64,000 bases of DNA from Glycine soja. Lineage: Eukaryota; Streptophyta; Magnoliopsida; Fabales; Fabaceae. A program made the position numbers and the translations under genes. Every line of letters begins with the position of its first letter. The stretch's first letter is position 1. This document shows, piece after piece, positions 45,465 through 54,896 of the stretch. The notes below the pieces were generated by a model. The model was not told where the DNA came from. It worked only from the letters and a program-made list of their open reading frames with translations, and searched no databases. Location: contig NC_041019.1 of the NCBI RefSeq assembly GCF_004193775.1, forward strand, positions 9,348,204-9,412,203, written 5' to 3'.

Positions 45465-46792
45465 TGTTAATCGTGTTGGCTGCTCTTCGGCAAGTGTATC
45501 GAGTCGCACAAATAATATATTAAAAGGGTAAGACCGAGTATCGTATCCACAGGAAATTTATTTCACTCAGAAAATGTATATTCAGTGAGCAAACATTTGT
45601 ATACAACCAAAAGTGAAATGAATATCAAGTTGGGTTTTTGTTCTAAAATCTAGTTAAGCACAAACTAAATATCTAAAGATTGAGAAGTAAAAACAGTCAA
45701 GTAAAAGCGTTGGGTTGTTCTACTGAATTATCCTTGATGTTATTATGTATTTTTCTCTGTTTAATGTTATCCTAGTGTTCTTATGCTGAGAAATTACCCA
45801 AACCAAGATCCCTCGAGTGAATGGGCCTAACTCTCTTTAAACCTCTTCCTTGATCCCTCAACAAACTCAGCCCAAAAGAGTTGCATTAAGTCTACAACAT
45901 AATATGGACTAGATTGCTGCACTCCATTCCTACATACAATTTTCTAGCTTGCTGTACCAAGTTCTAAGGCTTTAAAGCACTTTCCAATGCTAAAAATCCT
46001 AACTATACATACAAATGGGTGATCAAGCCACAAGCAAGTAAAAATAAGCATGGATAGAAGCAATGAACACATAAAAACAACTTTAAATAGATAGTGAAAG
46101 AATAACCAAGAGGTTTAGCCTTCGATTACAAGTAATGAGCTTTCAATACAAAGAAGAACAAACTTTGAGTGAAGGAAAATGGCTAAGAAGGGTTGAGGAT
46201 GTCTCCTTCAACCTCTAGAACCCTAATCTCACTCCTCTAACCTAAACTTTCTTGGTGGCTTTGTTTCTGTCGCTCTAGCTTCTCTCTTGGCTCTGTTTTT
46301 CAACTCTTCCTCTAGTTTCCGGCAACTTCAGTGTTTTAAAGGCTACTTGGACGTTTCAGCTTCTGAAGGCTCGCTTAGCGAGATTGACTCGCTAAGCCAA
46401 ATTTCACTTACTCTCGCTTAGCGAGAGCGTGAGAAGAGACAAACGACTCGCTGGGCGAGCTTGCGACGTGTTGGGCGAGCACGTCTCTGACTGATCCTTT
46501 TCTAGGGTTTCCCAACACGCTAAGCGAGCTGCATGCCTCACTTAGCGGATGTCACTCGCTAAGCGCATATGCCTCGCTTAGCGAGACATCAGCTGCTTGA
46601 ACCTTCTTTTCTTTTAGCCTGAAATTGAAGTGATTTGAATATTAATTCACAAAATAAGAGTATCTACTATATAAAATCAAACTAAACATGAAAATATGTA
46701 TAATTCCTACAAAAAGAACCATAGATTGGAGGAAAGATGTTAGTTTCATATAACTATTCAATACAAAAGTTAGTCGTAAGGAACGACTAACA
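45465..46792 (-). repeat. 5' LTR of Athila 3
   Basis: It is 1,328 bp long. Relative to the left LTR it lacks about 28 bp near 46107, has a 12-bp difference after the inverted spacer, and carries the spacer 46398-46415 in inverted orientation. The CGCTTAGCG cluster spans 46370-46590. Confidence 0.92.
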
Positions 46793-46868
46793 ACGGATTC
46801 AAAGATGATTGAAAACCATCGTGAAAAATCACAAAGAACCGTATTTAAAAGTGATTTTTGTATTAGTG
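46793..46868. other. Right terminus of the large CACTA element
   Basis: It contains the sub-terminal motif GAAAACCATCGTGAAAAATC and ends TTTTTGTATTAGTG, the inverse of CACTAATACAAAAA. TAG follows as the target duplication. The end lies 1.16 kb upstream of the NLR1 start codon. Confidence 0.85.
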
Positions 46869-46871
46869 TAG

Positions 46872-48032
46872 TTTTCCAATAGTTTATGAAATAAAAAAGA
46901 TGAAAAATATAAAGGTAATAGAATTTTTCATGATAGAGCAAATTATTTTAGAGTAAATTATATATATCTTTTTTCGTTTTAGAACATTACAATTAGCTCC
47001 CTAATTTATTTTAGAAAATTACATGATAAATTTTATGAAATTCTAAATATTAATTATATTTTTTAATACCTATGTCATCCTTAAATATCATAAAAGTGAA
47101 CCGGAGCCCGGAGGAAATGTTAGAAGAAAAGTTGTTTAAACCCGAGTACATAAATCAATTTATGCATGATTGTCTCCTATAACAAATATTTGTGATTTCT
47201 AATAAAAGAAATTGGGTTACGAAAGTTGGAGTACAAAAATATAAAGTCAAATAAAAAATCAAAATAGATTTATACCTGCAAGACATATATATACTCTCCG
47301 ATAAACACCATTTTTTAATTAATTTTAATTGGTACAACTAACGCTGACAAATACAATTAATCTTCTTTAATCACATTCAGATTATCTAGATCACAAACTC
47401 ACAAGTTGCTATAGTACGACAAAAATAAAGGGAGGGAAAATCAAGCACATCTAAGAACTTAAAAATAAAGCACAACTTGCTCACATAAACTGATAAACAT
47501 TATAAAAGTTGCTCTATTTTTTTAACATTAGCCTGGGAAAAAAATGTATACCAATTCAACTAACACTGACAATTAGGCTCATACTTCCTTAACAATTTTA
47601 TTAACATTAGCCTAGGTATAAAATACCCTTTTCAATTGTCCGTTTTTTTGGAAAACAATATTTTTATTTATATGACGTGTTCAAGATAACATTAGTTATA
47701 CTTTGGTCAATTACATATTCTTATTTTTTGCCTAATTCTTAATTAACTTATACATATGCAGTGTATAAATGAAAAGCAATAAAGTAAGAAATTTGATAAC
47801 TATTAAATTAGAATAATGAAGAAAATTTATTGTATTCATAAAAACAAATAAAAAGTAATCAAAATGAGTATTTTTCTATTGGTAAATGACAATCACAATC
47901 GCATTGGTTAAGCTTACAATTAAAGAATGACTAAGCTAGCTAAAGTCAAACTCTTCATCTTGAAGGACAGTTTAGATTCCTCTCATCTTATTCTCAACAC
48001 ACACCAATAGCAGAAACTAGATATACACTAAG
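46872..48032 (+). promoter_or_regulatory. Upstream region of NLR1
   Basis: It aligns with 53800-54896 upstream of NLR2 over most of its length, becoming nearly identical near the gene (ATTCCTCTCATCT..CTCTCAACACA..ACCAATAGCAGAAACTAGAT). AGTCAA at 47944-47949, the complement of the W-box core TTGACT, is conserved in NLR2 at 54803-54808. W-boxes bind WRKRY-class (WRKY) factors in defence genes; whether this one is used is not known. A pair of ATTAGCCTGGG repeats (47527 and 47602) is also shared. Confidence 0.5.
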
Positions 48033-50759
48033 ATGGATAAATTAAAGGAAATTGCAGCGTCCTTGGCTGTTGATTATTTGCTTCCACCCTTGAAGAAAGC
48101 TGTGAACTCAGTCATGGAGGTTCCAAAAGATGTTGCAGACATGAAAGACAAACTTGATGGGATTCAAGCCATCATTCATGATGCAGATAAGATGGCAGCA
48201 GCTGAAGACAGCAAATCATGTGACGAAATCAAAGCAAAGGTGAAGCAGCTTGTGGAAACATCTTTTCGCATGGAAGATATCGTTGATGAATACACCATCC
48301 ATGAGGAAAAGCAGCTTGGTGATGATCCTGGATGTGCAGCTTTACCTTGTAAGGCTATTGATTTTGTCAAAACTACGGCCTCTCGTCTTCAATTTGCATA
48401 CATGAACGAGGACGTGAAATCCGAATTTGGTGGAATCAAGGAGAGGAATGGAAGTGAAGATAGCTCCCAAATCCAATCTTCTGGAGGAAACCAAAACATC
48501 CCGTTCGATAACCTTCGAATGGCTCCTCTGTATCTTAAGGAGGCTGAGGTTGTGGGCTTTGACGGCCCTAGAGATACATTGGAAAAATGGTTGAAAGAGG
48601 GACAAGAAAAGCGCACTGTCATCTCTGTGGTAGGAATGGGAGGACTCGGAAAAACTACTCTTGCCAAGAAAGTTTTTGACAAAGTCCGAACACATTTCAC
48701 TCTCCATGCATGGATCACAGTGTCTCAATCCTACACCATAGAAGGACTGTTGAGGAATATGTTGCTCAAGTTTGCAGAAGAAGAAAAAAGAGTAGTGGAT
48801 CATTCTCAGAGTGTTCCTACAATGGATCAAATAAATAAAATGGATAAATGGTCATTGACAGATGAAGTGAGAAATCACTTGCGCCACAAGAGGTATGTTG
48901 TTGTGTTTGATGACGTGTGGAATACTCTTTTTTGGCAAGAAATGGAGTTTGCTTTAATTGATGATGAAAATGGAAGTAGGATATTAATGACAACCAGAAA
49001 TCAGGATGTTGTTAATTCCTGTAAGAGATCTGCTGTTATTCAAGTGCATGAGCTGCAACCTTTAACTCTTGAAAAATCATTGGAATTGTTTTATACAAAG
49101 GCATTTGGATCTGACTTTAATGGACGTTGTCCAAGCAATCTTAAGGACATATCCACTGAAATTGTAAAAAAGTGTCAAGGCTTACCACTAGCAATTGTGG
49201 TCATTGGTTGTCTTTTATTCGACGAAAAAAGAGAAATACTTAAATGGCAGAGGTTTTATCAAAATCTAAGTTGTGAACTAGGAAAAAATCCCAGTTTATC
49301 TCCCGTGAAAAGGATTTTGGGTTTCAGTTATCATGATTTGCCTTACAATCTCAAACCATGCTTCTTGTATTTTGGAATATATCCAGAAGATTACAAAGTT
49401 GAACGCGGGAGATTGATTCTACAATGGATAGCTGAGGGGTTTGTTAAATCTGAAGCAACAGAAACTTTAGAGGAAGTGGCAGAAAAATATTTAAATGAGT
49501 TGATCCAAAGAAGTTTGGTTCAAGTATCTTCATTTACTAAGGGTGGCAAAATTAAAAGCTGTGGTGTTCATGACCTAGTACATGAAATTATCCGTGAGAA
49601 AAATGAAGATTTAAGCTTTTGCCATTCTGCGAGTGAGCGTGAGAACTTGTCAAGAAGTGGGATGATTCGTCGCCTAACAATAGCATCCGGTTCCAACAAT
49701 TTGGTGGGAAGTGTTGTAAACTCAAACATTCGATCACTTCATGTTTTTAGTGATGAAGAATTATCAGAATCCTCGGTGAAGAGAATGCCTACAAACTACA
49801 GGTTATTAAGGGTACTTCATTTTGAAGGCGATTCACTGTATAATTATGTTCCGCTCACGGAAAATTTTGGGGATTTATCCCTTTTGACGTACTTAAGCTT
49901 CAGAAATTCAAAGATAGTAAATCTTCCAAAATCAATAGGCGTGTTGCACAACCTAGAAACATTGGATCTAAGAGAATCTCATGTGCTTATGATGCCAAGA
50001 GAGTTCTACAAGCTTAAAAAGTTAAGACACCTTTTAGGGTTTCGGCTTCCAATAGAGGGTAGCATTGGAGATTTAACGTCCCTAGAAACACTGTGTGAAG
50101 TGGAAGCAAACCATGATACAGAAGAAGTAATGAAAGGGTTGGAAAGACTTACACAATTAAGGGTGTTGGGCTTGACCCTTGTTCCGCCACATCACAAAAG
50201 TTCTCTGTGCTCCTTGATAAACAAGATGCAACGCCTGGACAAGTTATACATTACTACTCCATTGGCATTATTTATGCGCATTGATTTGCAATTTGATGTA
50301 TGTGCACCTGTGCTTCAGAAGGTTCGCATTGTAGGGGGGTTGAAGGAGTTCCCAAACTGGGTTGCCAAGCTCCAAAATCTTGTTACGTTGTCCTTGAGAC
50401 GCACCTATTTGACTGTTGATCCATTGCCTCTACTTAAGGAGCTACCATATTTGTCATCCCTCTTTATTAATCGTAGTGCATACGAGGGTAAAGTTTTGCA
50501 GTTCCCAAACAGGGGGTTTCAGAACCTAAAGCAAATACTACTGGGAAGCCTTTTTATTTTGAAATCCATCGTTATTGAAGATGGAGCATTGCCTTCTCTC
50601 GAAAAGTTCAAGTTAGTCGGAATTCCCGAACTGAAGGAGGTGCCTTCTGGTCTCTACAAGTTACCAAAGCTTGAGGTTTTCCATGCTATCAATATGTCAG
50701 ATGAATTTCAAGAAAACTTTAATCTCAACAGAGGACAAGGTCAATGGATAATAGAATGA
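48033..50759 (+). CDS. NLR1: CC-NB-LRR disease-resistance protein, RPM1-like
   Basis: It is 908 residues in a single open exon. An N-terminal coiled-coil (Rx-type) domain spans about 1-130, with the EDVID-type motif as EDIVDE at 81-86. The NB-ARC domain has the P-loop GMGGLGKTT at 201-209, kinase-2 VVVFDDVW ending at 296, RNBS-B GSRILMTTR near 318-326 and GLPLA at 383-387. CFLYFGIYPEDY follows at about 445-456, and the MHD-position motif is VHD (512-514). The LRR region runs from about 560 to 890 with degenerate leucine repeats (LHNLETLDLRES, LQNLVTLSLRRT). Such proteins are intracellular sensors that detect pathogen effectors or guarded host proteins and trigger cell death. All key motifs are present, so the gene looks functional. 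The start ATG is the first in frame and is shared with NLR2. Confidence 0.96.
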   Translation: MDKLKEIAASLAVDYLLPPLKKAVNSVMEVPKDVADMKDKLDGIQAIIHDADKMAAAEDSKSCDEIKAKVKQLVETSFRMEDIVDEYTIHEEKQLGDDPGCAALPCKAIDFVKTTASRLQFAYMNEDVKSEFGGIKERNGSEDSSQIQSSGGNQNIPFDNLRMAPLYLKEAEVVGFDGPRDTLEKWLKEGQEKRTVISVVGMGGLGKTTLAKKVFDKVRTHFTLHAWITVSQSYTIEGLLRNMLLKFAEEEKRVVDHSQSVPTMDQINKMDKWSLTDEVRNHLRHKRYVVVFDDVWNTLFWQEMEFALIDDENGSRILMTTRNQDVVNSCKRSAVIQVHELQPLTLEKSLELFYTKAFGSDFNGRCPSNLKDISTEIVKKCQGLPLAIVVIGCLLFDEKREILKWQRFYQNLSCELGKNPSLSPVKRILGFSYHDLPYNLKPCFLYFGIYPEDYKVERGRLILQWIAEGFVKSEATETLEEVAEKYLNELIQRSLVQVSSFTKGGKIKSCGVHDLVHEIIREKNEDLSFCHSASERENLSRSGMIRRLTIASGSNNLVGSVVNSNIRSLHVFSDEELSESSVKRMPTNYRLLRVLHFEGDSLYNYVPLTENFGDLSLLTYLSFRNSKIVNLPKSIGVLHNLETLDLRESHVLMMPREFYKLKKLRHLLGFRLPIEGSIGDLTSLETLCEVEANHDTEEVMKGLERLTQLRVLGLTLVPPHHKSSLCSLINKMQRLDKLYITTPLALFMRIDLQFDVCAPVLQKVRIVGGLKEFPNWVAKLQNLVTLSLRRTYLTVDPLPLLKELPYLSSLFINRSAYEGKVLQFPNRGFQNLKQILLGSLFILKSIVIEDGALPSLEKFKLVGIPELKEVPSGLYKLPKLEVFHAINMSDEFQENFNLNRGQGQWIIE

Positions 50760-51228
50760 CGGTGGAAATGAAAAAGGTCAGACTTTCAAAGTGTACGTGT
50801 TTTTTTTTTATTCTTATGCGGGATATAATTGTTATTGCTATTGTCAACGGTTTAGATTTAAACCTATAAGTTTTATTTGATTCCGAAAGTAATTTCTATG
50901 TTTTTTGCTTCTCATACCCTCTCTCTAATTTGGAATATATGCATTTTTTTGTTGTTGTTTATTCTGCATGTTCCATCATTACTCATAATATACATGTTTT
51001 TAAATTGGTAGGCCCTGGGATTTAAGTTTCAAGTAATTCTAATTCTCCATGTGGACTGTGACAACAACAACGTTGATTCATCATTAAAACTGTCTTGGAA
51101 TTCAGTATTGCTCCTTCAAGTCCCCAAATAAACAGAATATGCATGTGAACCTATCTTAGTTTCTTTAGCAAAGTGATGTAAAACTTCTGAAAAAAGCGGA
51201 GTGATTTACCGCATTTCGCTTTTTTATT
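50760..51228 (+). other. 3' region of NLR1
   Basis: It is collinear with 57603-58009 after NLR2. The conserved block GGGATTTAAG..TCTCCATGTGGACT.TGACAACAA .. CTCCTTCAAGTCCCCAAATAAACAGAATATG (about 51018-51141) follows a T-rich stretch ending TTGGTAG. This looks like an intron in the 3' untranslated region. AATAAA at 51126-51131 could be the polyadenylation signal. Confidence 0.45.
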
Positions 51229-51600
51229 AATTCCTTCTTAGATGTATTATGTTTGCACCACGTTACGAGAATTTCTCTTTCAAGGATTGTAAGACCTTGT
51301 TCATTGTAATCTTTTTTCTGTTTTGGAATAAGGAGAAAAACTAATTCTGTATACCTTGTTTGCTTTTTATAATGTTTCCTTGTTCATTCTAATTATATTT
51401 TATTTTCATAAAATTTCTTCTACTTGTGGTTTCTCGTGGATGCTTCCATTCATTACACTAAAATCATGGCTCATGACAACAAAATTAAACAAAACAAAGA
51501 ATCAATCATACCCCGGGCGCATATATATATATATATGACTTGAAATTTCAGGATCTTGATCATTTTATTTTAATAAATAATATAATATGTGAGATAGAAT
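51229..51600 (+). repeat. NLR 3' flank, middle copy
   Basis: It is the middle of three copies of this flank (compare 7090-7470 and 58010-58260). It contains an AT microsatellite at 51521-51536. Confidence 0.75.
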
Positions 51601-51920
51601 CAATTATTTATACCATAAGTAAATAATAAGAAAAAAATTACTCTTTTTTTTTTGAAAAAATGATAGAAAACCAAACATTTTGATGAAAAATAAACAATAG
51701 AAGAAATTTACTTATATGTTTAAATTTTGAAAAAATTAACATGATAGAAAATGAAATAAAAATTAAAAAACAGTATTATCGAATTCACCAATTTGCTAGC
51801 GTAATTATTTTGAATAATTCTAAATCCTCTTACTTCCTTTTATGGTATGCTTTAAATGTGTTGTATACTTTCAGGACATAAAATGTTTTTACTTTTCATT
51901 CATTACTTACCATCATAATC
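51601..51920. other. AT-rich spacer
   Basis: No gene or recognisable repeat is seen; there are long A/T runs and several stop codons in every frame. Confidence 0.6.
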
Positions 51921-52078
51921 ATGGTTTTAAATATCAGTCCGCAACCACAATTGCGGCTGCAACTTAAGGAATTCTAAGTGATCGCAATGGCATTGTGACT
52001 GCAATTACAGCCGCATCAGTCACATCTTCCCACAATATAAAGGTTTTTTTGACTCACCACAACGTAATTTAAAACCAT
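51921..52078. mobile_element. MITE with ATGGTTTTAAAT terminal inverted repeats
   Basis: The 158-bp element starts ATGGTTTTAAAT and ends with its exact complement ATTTAAAACCAT. The interior contains GCAACCACAATTGCGGCTGC and a related inverted GCAATTACAGCCGC. This is a typical non-autonomous inverted-repeat element. A clean target duplication is not obvious. Confidence 0.65.
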
Positions 52079-53235
52079 GATCACAATAAAAGGTAGTAGG
52101 AGGATTTGTACGAAGATGGAATAGGAAGATATAACATTACTCAATTGGTCTTTGTCATCCTTATTGACATTTACATGTTCATCAGTTCACTATCAATGTT
52201 TGGTTAGAGAGGAAAACGCTTAAAGCCGACTCTAAACTGATTTGAGTTTTTCCACATTTTATTTTATCAGCAAATATTAATTTGTTAGTTTTATTATAAA
52301 TGTCAATTGGAGAAATTTGAACCTACAATTTCTCCCCTCTCTTCTTCCTTTAACATTCTCCAAATACTGGGTCAATCTTATATCTCTTACCTTCAATTTA
52401 ACAAGTTCTTTCTTGACCCTAGGTTCACTTCTGCTGGATTTGATTGAGTATATTTGCAATTCGTTCATTGTATATCTGTTTTAAAACACCAAACGCAAGA
52501 AGGAAGAAACACATTAGTAAAAAAAATACAAGACGTTGAAATCATGTTATGACTATGTAGTTTTTGTGTGGCCATTAATCAAACTAGATATTGATCCGCA
52601 CGTTACATGGGTTAAAAAAAAAATACATGATAGGGTCTGGAAATATTATGTTGGATTATGTTTAAAAAAATGTAGAATTATTTTGAAATTTTAGGCATTT
52701 AAAATTTTTTAAAAATTTGAAATTTCTAATCCAAACACAAGGTTAATGACAATTTGAGTAACGTCTCTCAAAATTTGAAATGCTGACGTGAGAAGAGTGT
52801 GGCACGTAAGCAAAAAGGATGCAATGAAAGAATTGCCTTTTGAAAATAGGAGATTGCAATGTCACAGCTCTATTATATATTATAAATAGATAGATGAGAA
52901 AAACTTAAGAGTCAAATGAAATTATTACATTTTATGTTGATGTTATATCAGTTACATCTTTTGTATTGAGAAAAGAAATTAAATATATTTTTAATTCTTA
53001 TAATTTAATATTTTTTTGTCTTTACAAATTATATTTAATATATCTAATTGTTTAACAAAACTAACATAATAGTTTTTTTGTTGATTTGGTGCATATAAAT
53101 ATGTTTTCTTTACTTTCAATATATTCATTTACTCTTTTAAATATATTCGTTTACGCTTTTAGTAATTTCAATCTTCTTATTTTTGTTGATTTGATGCATA
53201 TAAATATGTTTTCTTTATTTTCAAGTGCATGTGGT
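52079..53235. other. Intergenic spacer upstream of NLR2
   Basis: No gene is seen. 52815-52960 and 52975-53235 align with 8030-8190 and 12090-12880. They run continuously where the left copy is broken by copia A, which makes this stretch the unoccupied reference. The CACTA target region is 53225-53250. Confidence 0.6.
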
Positions 53236-53244
53236 TTTTTAATA

Positions 53245-53800
53245 GTTTATGTCTCTTCTTGATGGAAGAACCTTTCAAAACGTTCGTGTATTCCCTGTAT
53301 AACCTTCATACTCTCTTTCACATAAAAGTTTCTGAAATTTCATTCTTGAACTCGCGACTCTTTTCTCATATCGATGATCTTCTTCTTCAAAAAAACACCA
53401 TCTGAGTTTGTGGAGCGTTGATCGGGTGCAGGCGTAAGGGGACACGTAAAACTACACCCGTCAGTCTAGGAAGTAGTCGTCGATGTTAATAACATGACGG
53501 AGATGCTCACTAGCATGGAAGGTCTGGGTCATGCCTTGCTCCGTTGACTGAATGTTGTGGTCGAGTTGGTGGTATACGCCGTCATCTTTCGATTCTCCTG
53601 TGACTTCTCGTCCGCATTAATATTCTTCTCTTTGGAAGCACACCAATCATTTATTCTCTTCTCTTTGCATTCATCTTCTTTATCACCTTCACAGTTTTTT
53701 TTATCCAAACACAAAATTTTAAAAATAATTTTTTTTCAATTGAAGTGTTTGAAATTCTTAAAATTTAAAATTTATCAGAATTTTAAATTCTTTTATCCAA
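53245..53800. other. Segment present only in the NLR2 upstream copy
   Basis: About 550 bp have no counterpart upstream of NLR1. The first 300 bp are richer in G/C and contain weak frames (53557-53865 on plus, 53529-53714 on minus) without recognisable similarity. The last part repeats a TTTTATCCAAACACA motif (53700 and 53791), which also occurs as TCTAATCCAAACACA at 52728. It could be a small insertion, or DNA lost from the NLR1 copy. Confidence 0.35.
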
Positions 53801-54896
53801 ACACACTTTTAGATAAAATTATACAAATCTTTCTTCATTTTAGAACATTACTTTTAGCTTCCTGATTTATTTTAGGAAGATGATAAATTTTATGAAATTC
53901 TAAATATTAATTATATTTTTAATACCTAAATAAAAATCATAAATATCATAAAAGTGAACCTGAGAAGTATTAGAAGAAAAATTGTTTAGATTTGAGTGCA
54001 TAAATCAACTGATGGATGATTGTCTCCCATAAAATATATATTTATATTTGTGATTTCTACTAAAAGAAATTGGTTTACGAAAGTTAGAGCTTAAAAATAT
54101 GGAGTCAAATGAAAAATCAAAATGGATTGATACATGCAAGACATATACTCTCCGACGAACACCGTTTTCTAATTAATTTTAATTTGTACAACTAACGCTG
54201 ACAAATACAATTAGCCTTCTTTAATCACATACAGATTAGCTAGATAAAAAATTCACAAGTTGCTATAGTACGACAAAAACAAAGGGAGGGAAAATCACAA
54301 CTTGCTCACATAAAATGATAAACATTATAAAATTTAAAGTTGCTCTATTTTTTTTTTTAACATTAGCCTGGGTAAAAAATATATTCTAATTTGGTTGGTA
54401 CAACTAATACTGACAATTAGGCTCATACTTCCGTAACAACTTTATTAACATTAGCCTGGGTACAAAATATCATTTTTAATTGTAAGTTTGTGTGGGAAAT
54501 AAATATTTTTATTTATATGACGTCGACGTGTTCAAAATAACATTAGTCATACTTTTGTCAATTATACTATTATTTTCCCCCAAATCCTTAATTAATTTAT
54601 ATATATGCATTTATTATGGTGTATAAATGAAAAGTAACAAAATAAAAAATTTTATAACTGTTTTATAAGAATGAAGAAAATTGATTGTATTCTTAAAACC
54701 AAATAAAAAGGAAGCAAAATGAGTATTATTTTCTATTGGTAAATGGCAATCGATCACAATCGCATTGGTTAAGAGTGTACAATTAAAGAATGACTAAGCG
54801 AAAGTCAAACTCTTGTTCATGTTGAAGGACACAGTTTAGATTCCTCTCATCTCACTCTCAACACATACCAATAGCAGAAACTAGATCTAGCCTAAG
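53801..54896 (+). promoter_or_regulatory. Upstream region of NLR2
   Basis: It is the paralogous counterpart of 46960-48032. The W-box core complement AGTCAA lies at 54803-54808, about 90 bp before the ATG, as in NLR1. The immediate leader (AGCAGAAACTAGAT..CTAAGATGG) is nearly identical in the two genes, which argues for shared expression control apart from the transposon edge near NLR1. Confidence 0.5.

Larger units (their letters stand above)
36693..46792 (-). mobile_element. Athila 3: pol-less Athila-type retrotransposon
   Basis: LTRs 36693-38061 and 45465-46792 (TGTTAAT .. ACTAACA) are flanked by ACGAA/ACGGA (4 of 5 identical). Minus-strand order is primer site, gag, protease, long untranslated region with two CGCTTAGCG blocks, and the post-pol ORF, with no RT, RNase H or integrase. 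The arrangement and the position of the missing block are the same as in Athila 2. The LTRs differ by point changes, small indels and one 18-bp inversion. It is inserted in the right sub-terminal region of the large CACTA element, 76 bp from its end. Confidence 0.92.
12882..46868. mobile_element. CACTA transposon of about 2.9 kb expanded to 34 kb by three nested Athila insertions
   Basis: The left end is CACTACTACAAAAATAG and the right end, on the minus strand, is CACTAATACAAAAATCA, giving 13 matches in 15. Both ends are flanked by TAG (12879-12881 and 46869-46871), the 3-bp duplication typical of CACTA. In the paralogous DNA upstream of NLR2 (53225-53250) the flanks AAGTGCATGTGG and TTTTAATAGTTTATG are contiguous, which is the unoccupied site. 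Sub-terminal motifs such as TTCTAAGACGG and GATGACGG occur inside both arms (12900-13010, 36455-36690, 46793-46850). Removing the three retroelements and their duplications leaves about 2,874 bp with no transposase, so the host element was non-autonomous. It may carry host exons (see 12981-13440 and 25660-25772). Confidence 0.85.

Noticed and set aside
48342..48830. Long antisense frame (162 codons) opposite the NLR1 NB-ARC region, with a matching one at 55206-55664 in NLR2
   Set aside because: It is conserved only because the sense genes are nearly identical. There is no recognisable protein or start context, and codon constraint is explained by the sense strand.
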